From Mycolicibacterium parafortuitum (GTDB lineage Bacteria; Actinomycetota; Actinomycetes; Mycobacteriales; Mycobacteriaceae): a stretch of DNA of 64,000 nt. The position numbers and the translations under genes were made by a program. This document shows, piece after piece, positions 49,867-60,673 of the stretch. Under the pieces are notes generated by a model. That model made no database searches. It was not told the DNA's origin and saw only the letters and a program-made list of their open reading frames with translations. Numbering within the stretch: position 1 is the stretch's first letter; every line of letters begins with the position of its first letter. The DNA lies in NCBI RefSeq assembly GCF_002086815.1, contig NZ_MVID01000007.1:62001-126000 (forward strand). Reading direction: 5' to 3'.

Positions 49867-50727
49867 TCACGGGAAGTGCTTGACGATGCCTTCCTGTACC
49901 ACCGTGGCCAGCGGCTGACCCGAGCGGTCGAAGAAGTGCCCGGAGCCCAGACCGCGGGAGTCGGCGGCGACGGGTGAGGTCGTCGAGTACAGCACCCAGT
50001 CGTCGAAGCGGATCGGCCGGTGGAACCACACGGTGTGATTGGTGGTGACCGCGAAGATCCGGTCGTACCCCCACGACAGACCGTGGGTGGTGATGATCGA
50101 GTCCAGCACGGTGGTGTCCGACGAGTACACCAGCGCGGCGGCGTGCAGCACCGGGTCGTCGGGCATCGCGCCCTGCGCGGTCATCCACACCCGGTTGTGC
50201 CCGAGCCTGCCGCCCTTGTCACGCATGACCCACGCCGGGTCGTTGGTGTAGCGCCATTCGATGGGCCGCAGCGCGCTGACGAAATGCGGGACCACCTCCT
50301 CGTACCCGCGCAGCAGCTCGTCGATCGGCAGCACCGCCTCCGGATCGTCGATCTGGGGCGGTTCGATCCCGTGCTCCAGCCCCTTGCCGCCGGCCAGGTA
50401 GGACACCAGAGCTGTGGTCAGCAGCTGCCCGTTCTGCATCACGTCGACGCGGCGGTTGGCGAACCGGCGCTCGTCGCGCAGCCGCACGACGTGGAACTCC
50501 AGGTCCTGCTCCGGGTCTCCCCCGGCGATGAAGTGCACCGACAACGCGCTCGGCGGGGTCGGGTACTTCAGGCTCCGGCTGGCCGCGACGAAGGCCTGAG
50601 CCATCATCTGCCCGCCGAACGTGCGCACCGGGTTCTTGCTCGGGTGCCTGCCGACGAAGGTGTTCTCGTCGACGAGGTCGAGGTCGAGGATCGCGAGCAG
50701 CTCTTGGAAGTCCGCATGACGCGACAC
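49867..50727 (-). CDS. tesB: Acyl-CoA thioesterase II
   Basis: 286 residues forming a double hot-dog, the TesB length. Segments: ENTFVGRHPSKNPVRTFGGQ, FIAGGDPEQDLEFHV, RRFANRRVDVMQNGQ and in the second half SSDTTVLDSIITTHG (Asp and Thr of the catalytic set) and SRGLGSGHFFDRSGQPLATVVQEG (Gln of the set). It hydrolyses medium and long acyl-CoA to free acid and CoA. It lies 17 nt after the pyruvate kinase stop in the same order as Rv1617-Rv1618. Confidence 0.93.
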   Translation of the reverse strand: MSRHADFQELLAILDLDLVDENTFVGRHPSKNPVRTFGGQMMAQAFVAASRSLKYPTPPSALSVHFIAGGDPEQDLEFHVVRLRDERRFANRRVDVMQNGQLLTTALVSYLAGGKGLEHGIEPPQIDDPEAVLPIDELLRGYEEVVPHFVSALRPIEWRYTNDPAWVMRDKGGRLGHNRVWMTAQGAMPDDPVLHAAALVYSSDTTVLDSIITTHGLSWGYDRIFAVTTNHTVWFHRPIRFDDWVLYSTTSPVAADSRGLGSGHFFDRSGQPLATVVQEGIVKHFP

Positions 50728-50744
50728 TCGATGATCTCCCTCAG

Positions 50745-52163
50745 TTAGACGTCGTCCTCCCCGATGCGGTGGACGTGGATCAGATTCGTGGAGCCTACTG
50801 TGCCCGGAGGGGCGCCCGCGACGATGACCACCAGGTCGCCGCGCTTGTACCGGCCGAGCGCCAGCATCGACTGGTCGACCTGGCGGATCATGCCGTCGGT
50901 GGTCTCGATGTGCGGGACGATGAACGTCTCGGTGCCCCAGGTCAGCGCCAGCTGACTACGGATCTCGGGCAGCGACGTGAACGCCAGCACCGGCAGCGGG
51001 GTGTGCAGACGGGCCAGCCGGCGCACGGTGTCCCCGGACTGGGTGAACGCGACCAGCGCCTTCGCGTCGAGCCGCTCACCGATGTCGCGGGCCGCGTAGG
51101 AGATGACGCCGCGCTTGGTGCGCGGCGTGTGGGTCAGCGCCGGGACGGCCACCGAGTTGTCCTCGACCGCGCTGACGATCCGCGCCATCGTGCGAACCGT
51201 CTCGAACGGGAACTTGCCGACCGAGGTCTCCCCGGACAGCATCACCGCGTCCGCGCCGTCGAGCACCGCGTTGGCGACGTCAGAGGCCTCCGCGCGCGTC
51301 GGGCGGGAGTTCTCGATCATCGACTCCAGCATCTGGGTCGCGACGATGACCGGTTTGGCGTTCTCCCTGGCCATCTGGATGGCCCGCTTCTGCACCAGCG
51401 GCACCTCCTCGAGAGGCAGCTCGACGCCGAGGTCACCACGCGCGACCATGATCGCGTCGAACGCCAGCACGATGGCCTCGAGGTTGTCGATCGCCTCCGG
51501 CTTCTCCAGCTTCGCGATCACCGGGACGCGGCGCCCGACCCGGTCCATCACCTCGTGCACCAGCTCGACGTCGGCGGGCGAGCGCACGAACGACAACGCG
51601 ACGAGGTCGACACCCAGGCGCAGCGCGAACTCCAGGTCGTCGATGTCTTTCTCCGACAGTGGCGGAGCCGACACGTTCATCCCGGGCAGGGACATGCCCT
51701 TGTTGTTGCTGACCTTGCCACCCTCGGTGACCGTGCAGACCACGTCGTTGCCGTCGATGTGTTCGACCACCAGACCCACATTGCCGTCGTCGACGAGCAC
51801 CCGGTCACCGGGACTGGCGTCCTGAGCGAGCCGCTTGTAGGTGGTCGACACCCGGTCGTGGGTGCCCTCGAAGTCGTCGACGGTGATCCGGATCGTCTCG
51901 CCGTTCTTCCACACCGTCGGCCCGTCGGCGAACCGGCCCAGCCGGATCTTCGGGCCCTGCAGGTCGGCGAGGATGCCGACGGCGCGTCCGGTCGCATCCG
52001 ATGCGGCGCGAACGCGTCTGTAGTTGGCCTCGTGGTCGGGGTAGTCGCCGTGGCTGAAGTTGAGCCTCGCGACATCCATTCCGGACTCGACCAGCTGCTT
52101 GACCGCCCCCTCAGAGGCGGTGGCCGGGCCGAGCGTACAGACGATCTTTCCGCGTCGAGTCAC
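50745..52163 (-). CDS. pykA: Pyruvate kinase
   Basis: 472 residues, the length of Rv1617. N-terminal KIVCTLGPATASEGAVKQLV, active-site segments ARLNFSHGDY, IAKLEKPEA (catalytic Lys) and MVARGDLGVELPLEE, and the helix motif ATQMLESMIENSRPTRAE. The B domain lies between residues about 70 and 170. It converts phosphoenolpyruvate and ADP to pyruvate and ATP. 27 bp downstream of gltD and 17 bp upstream of tesB, so possibly co-transcribed with glutamate synthase. Confidence 0.96.
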   Translation of the reverse strand: MTRRGKIVCTLGPATASEGAVKQLVESGMDVARLNFSHGDYPDHEANYRRVRAASDATGRAVGILADLQGPKIRLGRFADGPTVWKNGETIRITVDDFEGTHDRVSTTYKRLAQDASPGDRVLVDDGNVGLVVEHIDGNDVVCTVTEGGKVSNNKGMSLPGMNVSAPPLSEKDIDDLEFALRLGVDLVALSFVRSPADVELVHEVMDRVGRRVPVIAKLEKPEAIDNLEAIVLAFDAIMVARGDLGVELPLEEVPLVQKRAIQMARENAKPVIVATQMLESMIENSRPTRAEASDVANAVLDGADAVMLSGETSVGKFPFETVRTMARIVSAVEDNSVAVPALTHTPRTKRGVISYAARDIGERLDAKALVAFTQSGDTVRRLARLHTPLPVLAFTSLPEIRSQLALTWGTETFIVPHIETTDGMIRQVDQSMLALGRYKRGDLVVIVAGAPPGTVGSTNLIHVHRIGEDDV

Positions 52164-52190
52164 GGCTCACGAGCATAGTCGTTAATCGAT

Positions 52191-53691
<1,501 letters not shown>

Positions 53692-53699
<8 letters not shown>

Positions 53700-56600
53700 G
53701 GGTCGCCTCCATGATCGCCGAGTCGACGTCCCGGCCCTCGGCCTTGGCCATCCGGGTCGCCTCGAGCACGCGCTGGTAATCGCGCGGCATGATTTTGGTG
53801 AATTGTGCGCTGCGCCTGGGCCAGTCGGAGAGCATCGACGTCGCGACGGTGCTTCCGGTGTAGCGCGCGTGTAGCGCCACGACGTTGCGCAGCCAGGCCA
53901 GGTCCTCGGGATCGAGGCGCTGCAGTTCGACCATGTCGGTGTTGACCCGGCTGGGGTCGAGTCCGAGCACGAACGCGATGCCGCCGGACATGCCCGCGGC
54001 CATGTTGCGGCCGACCTTGCCGAGCACCACCACCCGGCCGCCGGTCATGTACTCGCAGGCGTGGTCGCCGACGCCTTCGACGACGGTCAGCGCACCGGAG
54101 TTGCGGGCGGCGAAACGCTCACCGACCCGGCCGCGCAGGTACAGCTCACCCGAGGTGGCGCCGAAAAGCAGCGTGTTGCCGGCGATCACGTTGTCCTCGG
54201 GCAGGAACAGCACGTCGTCCTGCGGTTTGACGACGATCCTGCCGCCCGAAAGCCCCTTGCCCACATAGTCGTTCGCATCGCCGATGAGCTCCAGGGTGAC
54301 TCCGGGCGGAAGGAACGCGCCGAGCGACTGGCCGGCCGAACCGGTCAGCGTGACGTGGATGGTGTCCTCGGGCAGCCCCGCCGCACCGTAGCGCCGGGTC
54401 ACCTCGCTACCGAGCAGGGTGCCGACGGTGCGGTTGACGTTGCGCACCGGAAGCTCCAGCCGAACCGGGTGGGCATCCTCCAGCGCCCCTTCGGCGAGCT
54501 GGATCAGTGTGCGGTCGAGCGCTTCGTCGAGACCATGGTCCTGATCGCGCACCCGGCGCCGTTCGGAGGTCGACTGGGGCACGGCGAAGACCGGGCTCAG
54601 GTCGAGTCCGCGGCTCTTCCAGTGCGCGACGCCGTCGGCGGTGTCTAGCATCTCGGCGTGCCCGACGGCCTCGTCGATGCTGCGGAAACCGAGCTCTGCC
54701 AGGTACTTCCGGATGTCCTCGGCGATGAACTGGAAGAAGTTCTCGACGAACTCCGGCTTACCGTTGAACCGGGCGCGCAGCTCGGGGTTCTGGGTGGCGA
54801 CCCCGACCGGGCAGGTGTCGAGGTGACACACCCTCATCATGATGCAGCCGGCCACGACCAGCGGCGCGGTGGCGAACCCGTACTCCTCGGCGCCGAGCAG
54901 CATCGCCACCACCACGTCACGGGCGGTCCGCATTCCGCCGTCGCACTGCACGGTGATGCGGTCGCGCAGGCCGTTGAGCACGAGCGTCTGCTGGGTGTCG
55001 GCCAGCCCGATCTCCCACGGGGCGCCGGCATGTTTGAGGCTGGTCAGCGGAGCGGCACCGGTACCGCCGTCGTATCCGGAGATCAGCACGACGTCGGCGT
55101 GCGCCTTCGACACCCCGGCGGCGACCGTGCCGACCCCGATCGAGCTGACGAGCTTGACGTGGATGCGGGCGTCGGCGTTGGCGTTCTTCAGATCGTGGAT
55201 CAGCTGCGCGAGGTCCTCGATCGAGTAGATGTCGTGGTGTGGCGGCGGCGAGATCAGCCCGACGCCCGGCGTCGAGTGCCGGGTCTTGGCGATGTTGGGA
55301 TACACCTTGTATCCCGGAAGTTGCCCGCCCTCACCGGGTTTGGCACCCTGTGCCATCTTGATCTGAATGTCGGAGGCGTTGACCAGGTAGTCGCTGGTGA
55401 CGCCGAACCGCCCGGAGGCGACCTGCTTGACGGCGCTGCGCCGCTTCGGGTCGTAGAGCCGGTCGACGTCTTCGCCGCCCTCGCCGCTGTTGGAGCGTCC
55501 GCCGAGGTTGTTCATCGCGATGGCCATCGTCTCGTGGGCCTCGGCGGAGATGGAACCGTAGCTCATCGCGCCGGTGTTGAACCGTTTGACGATCTCGCTC
55601 GCGGGTTCGACCTCGTCGAGCGGCACCGGCGGACGCACACCCTTCTTGAACTCGAACAGTCCGCGCAGCGCGCCGCCTTCGCGGCTGAGCCGGTCGACCT
55701 CGTCGGAGTACTGCTGGAACACGTCATGGCGACCGGTGCGGGTCGCATGCTGCAGCAGGAACACCACCTCGGGGGTGAACAGGTGCAGTTCACCTTCGCG
55801 CCGGAACGCGTACTCGCCGCCGACCTCCAGGCGCCGATGCACCCGCTCGGTCGGGTTCTCCGGGTACGCGCGCCGGTGGCGCAGCTTGACCTCCTCGGCG
55901 ATCACGTCGAGGCCGACGCCGCCGAGTTGGGTCGGTGTGCCGGTGAAGTACTCGTCGATGACGTCTTTGTCGATGCCGATCGCCTCGAACGCCTGGGCGG
56001 CGGTGTAGGAGGCCACCGTGGAGATGCCCATCTTGCTCATCACCTTCATCACGCCCTTGCCGAGCGCCTTGAGGTAGTTGCGCACCGCGGCCGACGGCTC
56101 GATGCCGGTCAGTTCACCCTCGCGGATCAGGTCCTCGATGGATTCGAAGGCCAGGTACGGGTTGACCGCAGCGGCGCCGAAACCGATCAGCATCGCGATG
56201 TGGTGCACCTCGCGGGCGTCGCCACTCTCGACGACGAGCGCGACCTTGGTGCGCTGTTTGGTGTGAACCAGATGGTGGTGCACGGCAGAGACCGCCAGCA
56301 GCGACGGGATCGGCGCCTTGGTGTGGTCGGAGTCGCGGTCGGAAATGACCAGTGTCCGTGCGCCTTTGGTGATCGCGGTCGATGCGCGCAGGCGTAGATC
56401 CTCCAGCGCCTCGGCCAGGCCCTCTCCCCCGCGTTCGACGTCGTAGAGCGCGCGCAGCACGACGGTGCGCAGCCCGGGCTGCTCGCCGTCGTCGTTGATG
56501 TGGACGATCTTGCCGAGCTCCTCGTTGTCGAGGACGGGCCAGGTGAGCTTGATCTGGCGGCACGATGCGGCGCCGGGTTCGAGCAGATTCTGTTCAGGGC

Positions 56601-58248
56601 CCATCACGCGCGACATGGAGGTGACGATCTCCTCGCGGATCGCGTCCAGCGGCGGATTGGTGACCTGGGCGAAGAGTTCGACGAAGTAGTCGTAGAGCAG
56701 CTTGGAGCGCTGCGACAGCACCGCGGCCGGGGTGTCTGTGCCCATGGAACCCAGCGGTTCGGCACCGGAGGCGGCCATCGGGGTGAGCAGGATGCGCAGC
56801 TCTTCCTCGGTGTAGCCGAAGCTCACCTGCCTGCGCACCACCGATTCGTGGTTGGGCTGGGCGGGGGCGCGGTCGGGCAGTGTCTTGAGCTCGAGCAGTC
56901 CGGCGTGCAGCCACTCGCCGTAGGGCTGGGCGCCCGACAGCCGCTCCTTGATCTCGTCGTCGGAGACGATGCGGCCCGCGTCGGTGTCGACCAGCAGCAT
57001 CTTGCCGGGCTGCAGGCGGCCCTTGGCGACGATCTGCGCCGACGGCACGTCGAGGACCCCGGCCTCGCTGGCGAGGATCAGTCGGTCGTCGAGGGTGCGC
57101 CACCAGCGACCCGGCCGTAACCCGTTGCGGTCCAACACCGCTCCGACCAGAGTGCCGTCGGTGAAGGTGACGCAGGCGGGGCCGTCCCACGGTTCCATCA
57201 GCGAGGCGTGGAACTGCCAGAAGGCCCTTTCCTCCGGGTCCATGGTGGTGCTGTTCTCCCACGCCTCGGGGATCATCATCAGCACGGCGTGGGGCAGGCT
57301 GCGGCCGCCGAGGTGCAGGAGTTCGAGTACCTCGTCGAAGGACGCGGAGTCGGACGCATCCGGGGTGCAGATCGGTGAGAGCCGGCTCAGGTCGCCGGGG
57401 ATGTGGTCGCTGGCCAGCATGGCCTCCCGGGCGTGCATCCGGTTGCGGTTGCCGCGCACGGTGTTGATCTCGCCGTTGTGCGCGACGAAGCGGAACGGGT
57501 GCGCCAGCGGCCACGACGGGAAGGTGTTGGTGGAGAAGCGGCTGTGCACGATCGCGATGGCACTGATGCAGCGCTCGTCCCGTAGGTCCGGGAAGTACAG
57601 CGGCAGCTGCATCGTGGTGAGCATGCCCTTGTAGACCATGGTGCGACTGGACAGCGACGGGAAGTAGACGCCGTCGCGTTCGGCGCGCTTACGCATCGGG
57701 TAGACGCGGCGGTCGAGTTCGATTCCGCCGGGCCGGTTCCCGTCGATCGCGGGTGCGGCGACGAAGAGCTGAGCCATATGGGGCATACAGTCGAGCGCGG
57801 TCTTGCCGATCTCGGCGCCGATCGGATCGACCGGGACCTCTCGCCAGCCGAGGACTTCGAGGTTCTCTTCGGCGGCGATGGCTTCGATGGCGCTGCAGGC
57901 AGCCGCACGCTGTGCGGGGTCCTGGGGCAGGAAGCAGATTCCGGCGGCGAAGGTGTTGCCGTCGCCGGTGGCCTCGGGCAGCACGAAGTCGACGACGTCG
58001 CGCAGCAGCGCGACGGGGAGCTGGATGAGGATGCCCGCGCCGTCACCGCTGTTCGGTTCGGCGCCCGCGGCGCCGCGGTGCTCGAGGTGCTCCAGGGCGA
58101 TGAGACCGTCGGTGACGATGCTGTGGGAGCGCCTGCCCTGGATGTCGACCACCATGGCTACACCGCAGGAGTCCGACTCGTTGTCGGGGTCGTACAGACC
58201 TTGGGGTTCGGGCAACGCCGAGTAGAGCATGGATTTGGCCTCCGCCAT
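53692..58248 (-). CDS. gltB: Glutamate synthase large subunit
   Basis: 1518 residues. The N-terminal glutaminase nucleophile is Cys28 in [10 protein letters not shown], freed by removal of the propeptide. Central and FMN domains follow, with the [3Fe-4S] Cys in [18 protein letters not shown], and the C-terminal Gly-rich beta-helix ([20 protein letters not shown]). It makes two glutamates from glutamine and 2-oxoglutarate. In M. tuberculosis gltBD lies elsewhere (Rv3858c-Rv3859c); here it sits between the lgt region and pykA. A second ATG six codons downstream is an alternative start. Confidence 0.96.
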
Positions 58249-58288
58249 CCTGAATTCGTCATCAGGGACTGCGTCGGCCCGTTGGTCC

Positions 58289-58294
58289 AGTGTA
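58289..58294 (-). promoter_or_regulatory. Candidate -10 box of gltB
   Basis: TACACT on the minus strand fits TANNNT and lies 41 nt upstream of the gltB ATG, in a 63-bp gap to the DUF2752 gene. No clear GlnR or NAC-like site could be recognised in this short region. Confidence 0.35.
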
Positions 58295-58311
58295 TCAGCG
58301 CAGGTCGCGGC

Positions 58312-58725
58312 TCACCCGGCGAGAACGGTCGGGACCAGCGGGAATCCGGGCAGATTGCGGACCAGAGTCCATGCCACGACCGTGATTACGGTCACGACGT
58401 AGAGCGCGACGGTGGCCACCGGCTTGGACTGCCTGCGCCGGATGAGCACCCATGCCAGCAACAGCGGCAGACCGATGAGCACGAACGCGTTGTCGACGAA
58501 CGCTGCGGCGAGATCGCCGTGCAGCAGATCGTGGGTCATGCGCAGGCCGCCGCAGCCGGGGCACAGCCAGCCGGTCAGTTCGTGAAATGGGCAGGGCGGG
58601 AACAGGAATCCCGGGCGGTGCGGATCGTTGAGGCCGATGTAGAGGAGGGCGCCGCCGAGGACGGCACCGGTACCCCACCCGACGAAACGGCGTGTGCGGC
58701 GGTCGATTGCGGGGCTATGTGCCAT
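58312..58725 (-). CDS. DUF2752 membrane protein
   Basis: 137 residues with three helices. The family signature, Cys-rich and Gly-rich, reads FLFPPCPFHELTGWLCPGCGGLRMTHDLLHGD, with the C-P-x-C-G-G core next to an Arg and a His. Possibly a metal or heme contact; function unknown. Starts 11 bp inside the end of the TM2 gene. The pair matches the place of Rv1615-Rv1616 beside lgt. Confidence 0.85.
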   Translation of the reverse strand: MAHSPAIDRRTRRFVGWGTGAVLGGALLYIGLNDPHRPGFLFPPCPFHELTGWLCPGCGGLRMTHDLLHGDLAAAFVDNAFVLIGLPLLLAWVLIRRRQSKPVATVALYVVTVITVVAWTLVRNLPGFPLVPTVLAG

Positions 58726-59143
58726 CGCGCAGCGGGAAGCCCGCCGGATCGCGGACCTTGTCGGTGAGGATCAGGATCGCGTCGATGATCCCCCAGATCA
58801 GCGCGCCGATGCCGCACGTGAGGAGTCCCACAACGAGTTGGATCACACCGAGGGTCGTATAGCCGAGGTAGATCCGGCCGATGCCGACGAGGCCGAACAG
58901 GCCGAGAAGCTGGAGCAGCCCGGCGACGACCTTCGATTTCTCGGACAGTGGCTCCCCGGTGACCGGATGCCGGCCGAACGGCGCGGCGGGATCGGTGTAG
59001 GCGCCCGAATACTGGCCCATCGGCGGCGGATAGCCGCCCGACGGAGGAGGCGGGTACCCGCCGGGCGGGACATAACCCGGTTGCTGCGGCGGAGGGGTGT
59101 ACTGATTTCCACCTTCGTTGCCACTGAACGGGGGCTCGGTCAT
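58715..59143 (-). CDS. TM2-domain membrane protein
   Basis: 142 residues. A Pro-Gly-Tyr-rich N-terminus (residues about 15-60) is followed by two helices joined by the TM2 signature (GLVGIGRIYLGYTTLGVIQL). The start is ATG 59143; seven further codons upstream are open but unconserved. Function unknown. Overlaps the DUF2752 gene by 11 bp. Confidence 0.85.
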   Translation of the reverse strand: MTEPPFSGNEGGNQYTPPPQQPGYVPPGGYPPPPSGGYPPPMGQYSGAYTDPAAPFGRHPVTGEPLSEKSKVVAGLLQLLGLFGLVGIGRIYLGYTTLGVIQLVVGLLTCGIGALIWGIIDAILILTDKVRDPAGFPLRDGT

Positions 59144-59188
59144 GCCACCAGGATGCCAGACCACCCCGAGGCGTCAGGTCGGGACGCG

Positions 59189-60616
59189 TCAGAAGGGCGG
59201 AGGCTCGTAGGTCGCGGCGAGCCACGCTTCCCGCTGGCGCTTCCTCTCGGCGTTGAGCTCGATGCGCTGCTGACGTTCGCGCTCGATACGGGCCCGTCGG
59301 TCCTCGTCGCGGGTGCGTGCCCGGCGCGGCATCTTCTCCGACTTCTCCGATGGGTCACGAGGCGCGTCGGCGTCCGGGATCGGCGCGGTGGGAACGGCCA
59401 GCGCCGGAAAGAGTTCGCCGCCATGCGGTTCCGTCGTGTACACGTGCCCGGTCGGGGCGGTGAGCACAATGGTTCCGTCGGGACGCTGCTCGTCGCGCCA
59501 TCCGCCCGGTCCGCTGTAGAACGTCTTGATCAGGTGATGCGTCCGGCAGTAATGCTTGAGTCCAGAGGCGTGGGTGATGCCGAACGGCCATGGCGTCGTA
59601 TGGTCCACGTCGCAGCTCTCCACCGGGGCGTCACAGCCCGGGAAACGGCACGTCAGGTCGCGCCACCGCAGATAGTCCTTCAACGGCGCCGACGGCCGAT
59701 ACCCCTTCTCCGGCTCAGCCGCGGGCGTCCGTACGGGCTTGAGCTTGGCCGTCTTCTTCCCCGCGGCGGCGCGAACCTCCTCGGCGGGCAGCACACCGAA
59801 GCCGGAAAGATAGCCGGGATTGTCACTGGTTCCGTCGACGGTGCCCTGTTCGGCCAGGATGTGGATGACCACCTGAGCCGCGGACTCGCGCACCGCCGCG
59901 GCCGGACAGTCCTCGGACCCGCACTGGCATGCCAGGGTGACCTCTCCCCGACCCAGCGCGCCGCCCGCGTCGGCGCGAAGCTGGTTGTGGCTGCGCGGAT
60001 CGTTGGCGCACACCGTGGCAGCCAACGCTTCCAAGCGTTGATCCAGCGCTGCGGCGTCGTCGGCGTTCATGACACCGCCCACGAACGCCATCCCCAGTGA
60101 ATCCGGGGCCACGTCGAGATAGCGATTGTCTTTCGCGGCCGGGGGCACCCGCACCCCGGCGGGGTCGAACTTGGCGACCCACATGTCGAGCCGATCGGTC
60201 AGCTTTTTATCCGAGAACCGCATCCACCGGGTGATGTGACGAGCCAGCGCTGCGTCCAGTTCGCCGATGGTTCCGTCGTCCACGTTGGCGGTCCGACGCA
60301 ACGCGAACCGCACCATCCGGTAGTCGATGTCTCCGCGGGCGAACACCGCAGCCACCGCCGGGAGCCGCTCGAACAGCGAAACGGCCGTGTTGACCTGGCT
60401 GCCGGCCCGCCAGCGGCTGAGGTTCTGCGCCGCGGACACCTCGGCCGCGACTGCCTCGTAGACGTCCGTGTGCCAGAACTCCGCCTCGACGTACTGCCGC
60501 TTGCGGATCGTGTACAACCGGGCCACCGCCTCGAGTCGCTGCGCCACCGCACGCGACTCCGCCCGCCACGCGACGCCCATCGCGTCAACGAGCTCCGCGG
60601 CACCAACTTGGTCGAA
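59189..60616 (-). CDS. DUF222/HNH endonuclease-domain protein (13E12 family)
   Basis: 475 residues. The DUF222 domain covers about residues 10-320. The C-terminal HNH region reads DLTCRFPGCDAPVESCDVDHTTPWP and HYCRTHHLIKTF, with the zinc Cys and the His/Asn pair. A basic, Arg-rich coiled tail ends the protein. In M. tuberculosis such 13E12 genes are repeated and used as integration sites; only one copy is in this window. I start at GTG 60616 (family-like FDQVGAAELVDAMG), with CATAAT 7 nt before it (leaderless); an upstream TTG at 60649 is less likely. Confidence 0.85.
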   Translation of the reverse strand, partial: FDQVGAAELVDAMGVAWRAESRAVAQRLEAVARLYTIRKRQYVEAEFWHTDVYEAVAAEVSAAQNLSRWRAGSQVNTAVSLFERLPAVAAVFARGDIDYRMVRFALRRTANVDDGTIGELDAALARHITRWMRFSDKKLTDRLDMWVAKFDPAGVRVPPAAKDNRYLDVAPDSLGMAFVGGVMNADDAAALDQRLEALAATVCANDPRSHNQLRADAGGALGRGEVTLACQCGSEDCPAAAVRESAAQVVIHILAEQGTVDGTSDNPGYLSGFGVLPAEEVRAAAGKKTAKLKPVRTPAAEPEKGYRPSAPLKDYLRWRDLTCRFPGCDAPVESCDVDHTTPWPFGITHASGLKHYCRTHHLIKTFYSGPGGWRDEQRPDGTIVLTAPTGHVYTTEPHGGELFPALAVPTAPIPDADAPRDPSEKSEKMPRRARTRDEDRRARIERERQQRIELNAERKRQREAWLAATYEPPPF

Positions 60617-60673
60617 CACATGTTCGATTATGCCAGTGGCGTCCGACAAAACACGGTGACGACGACCGGGTGC

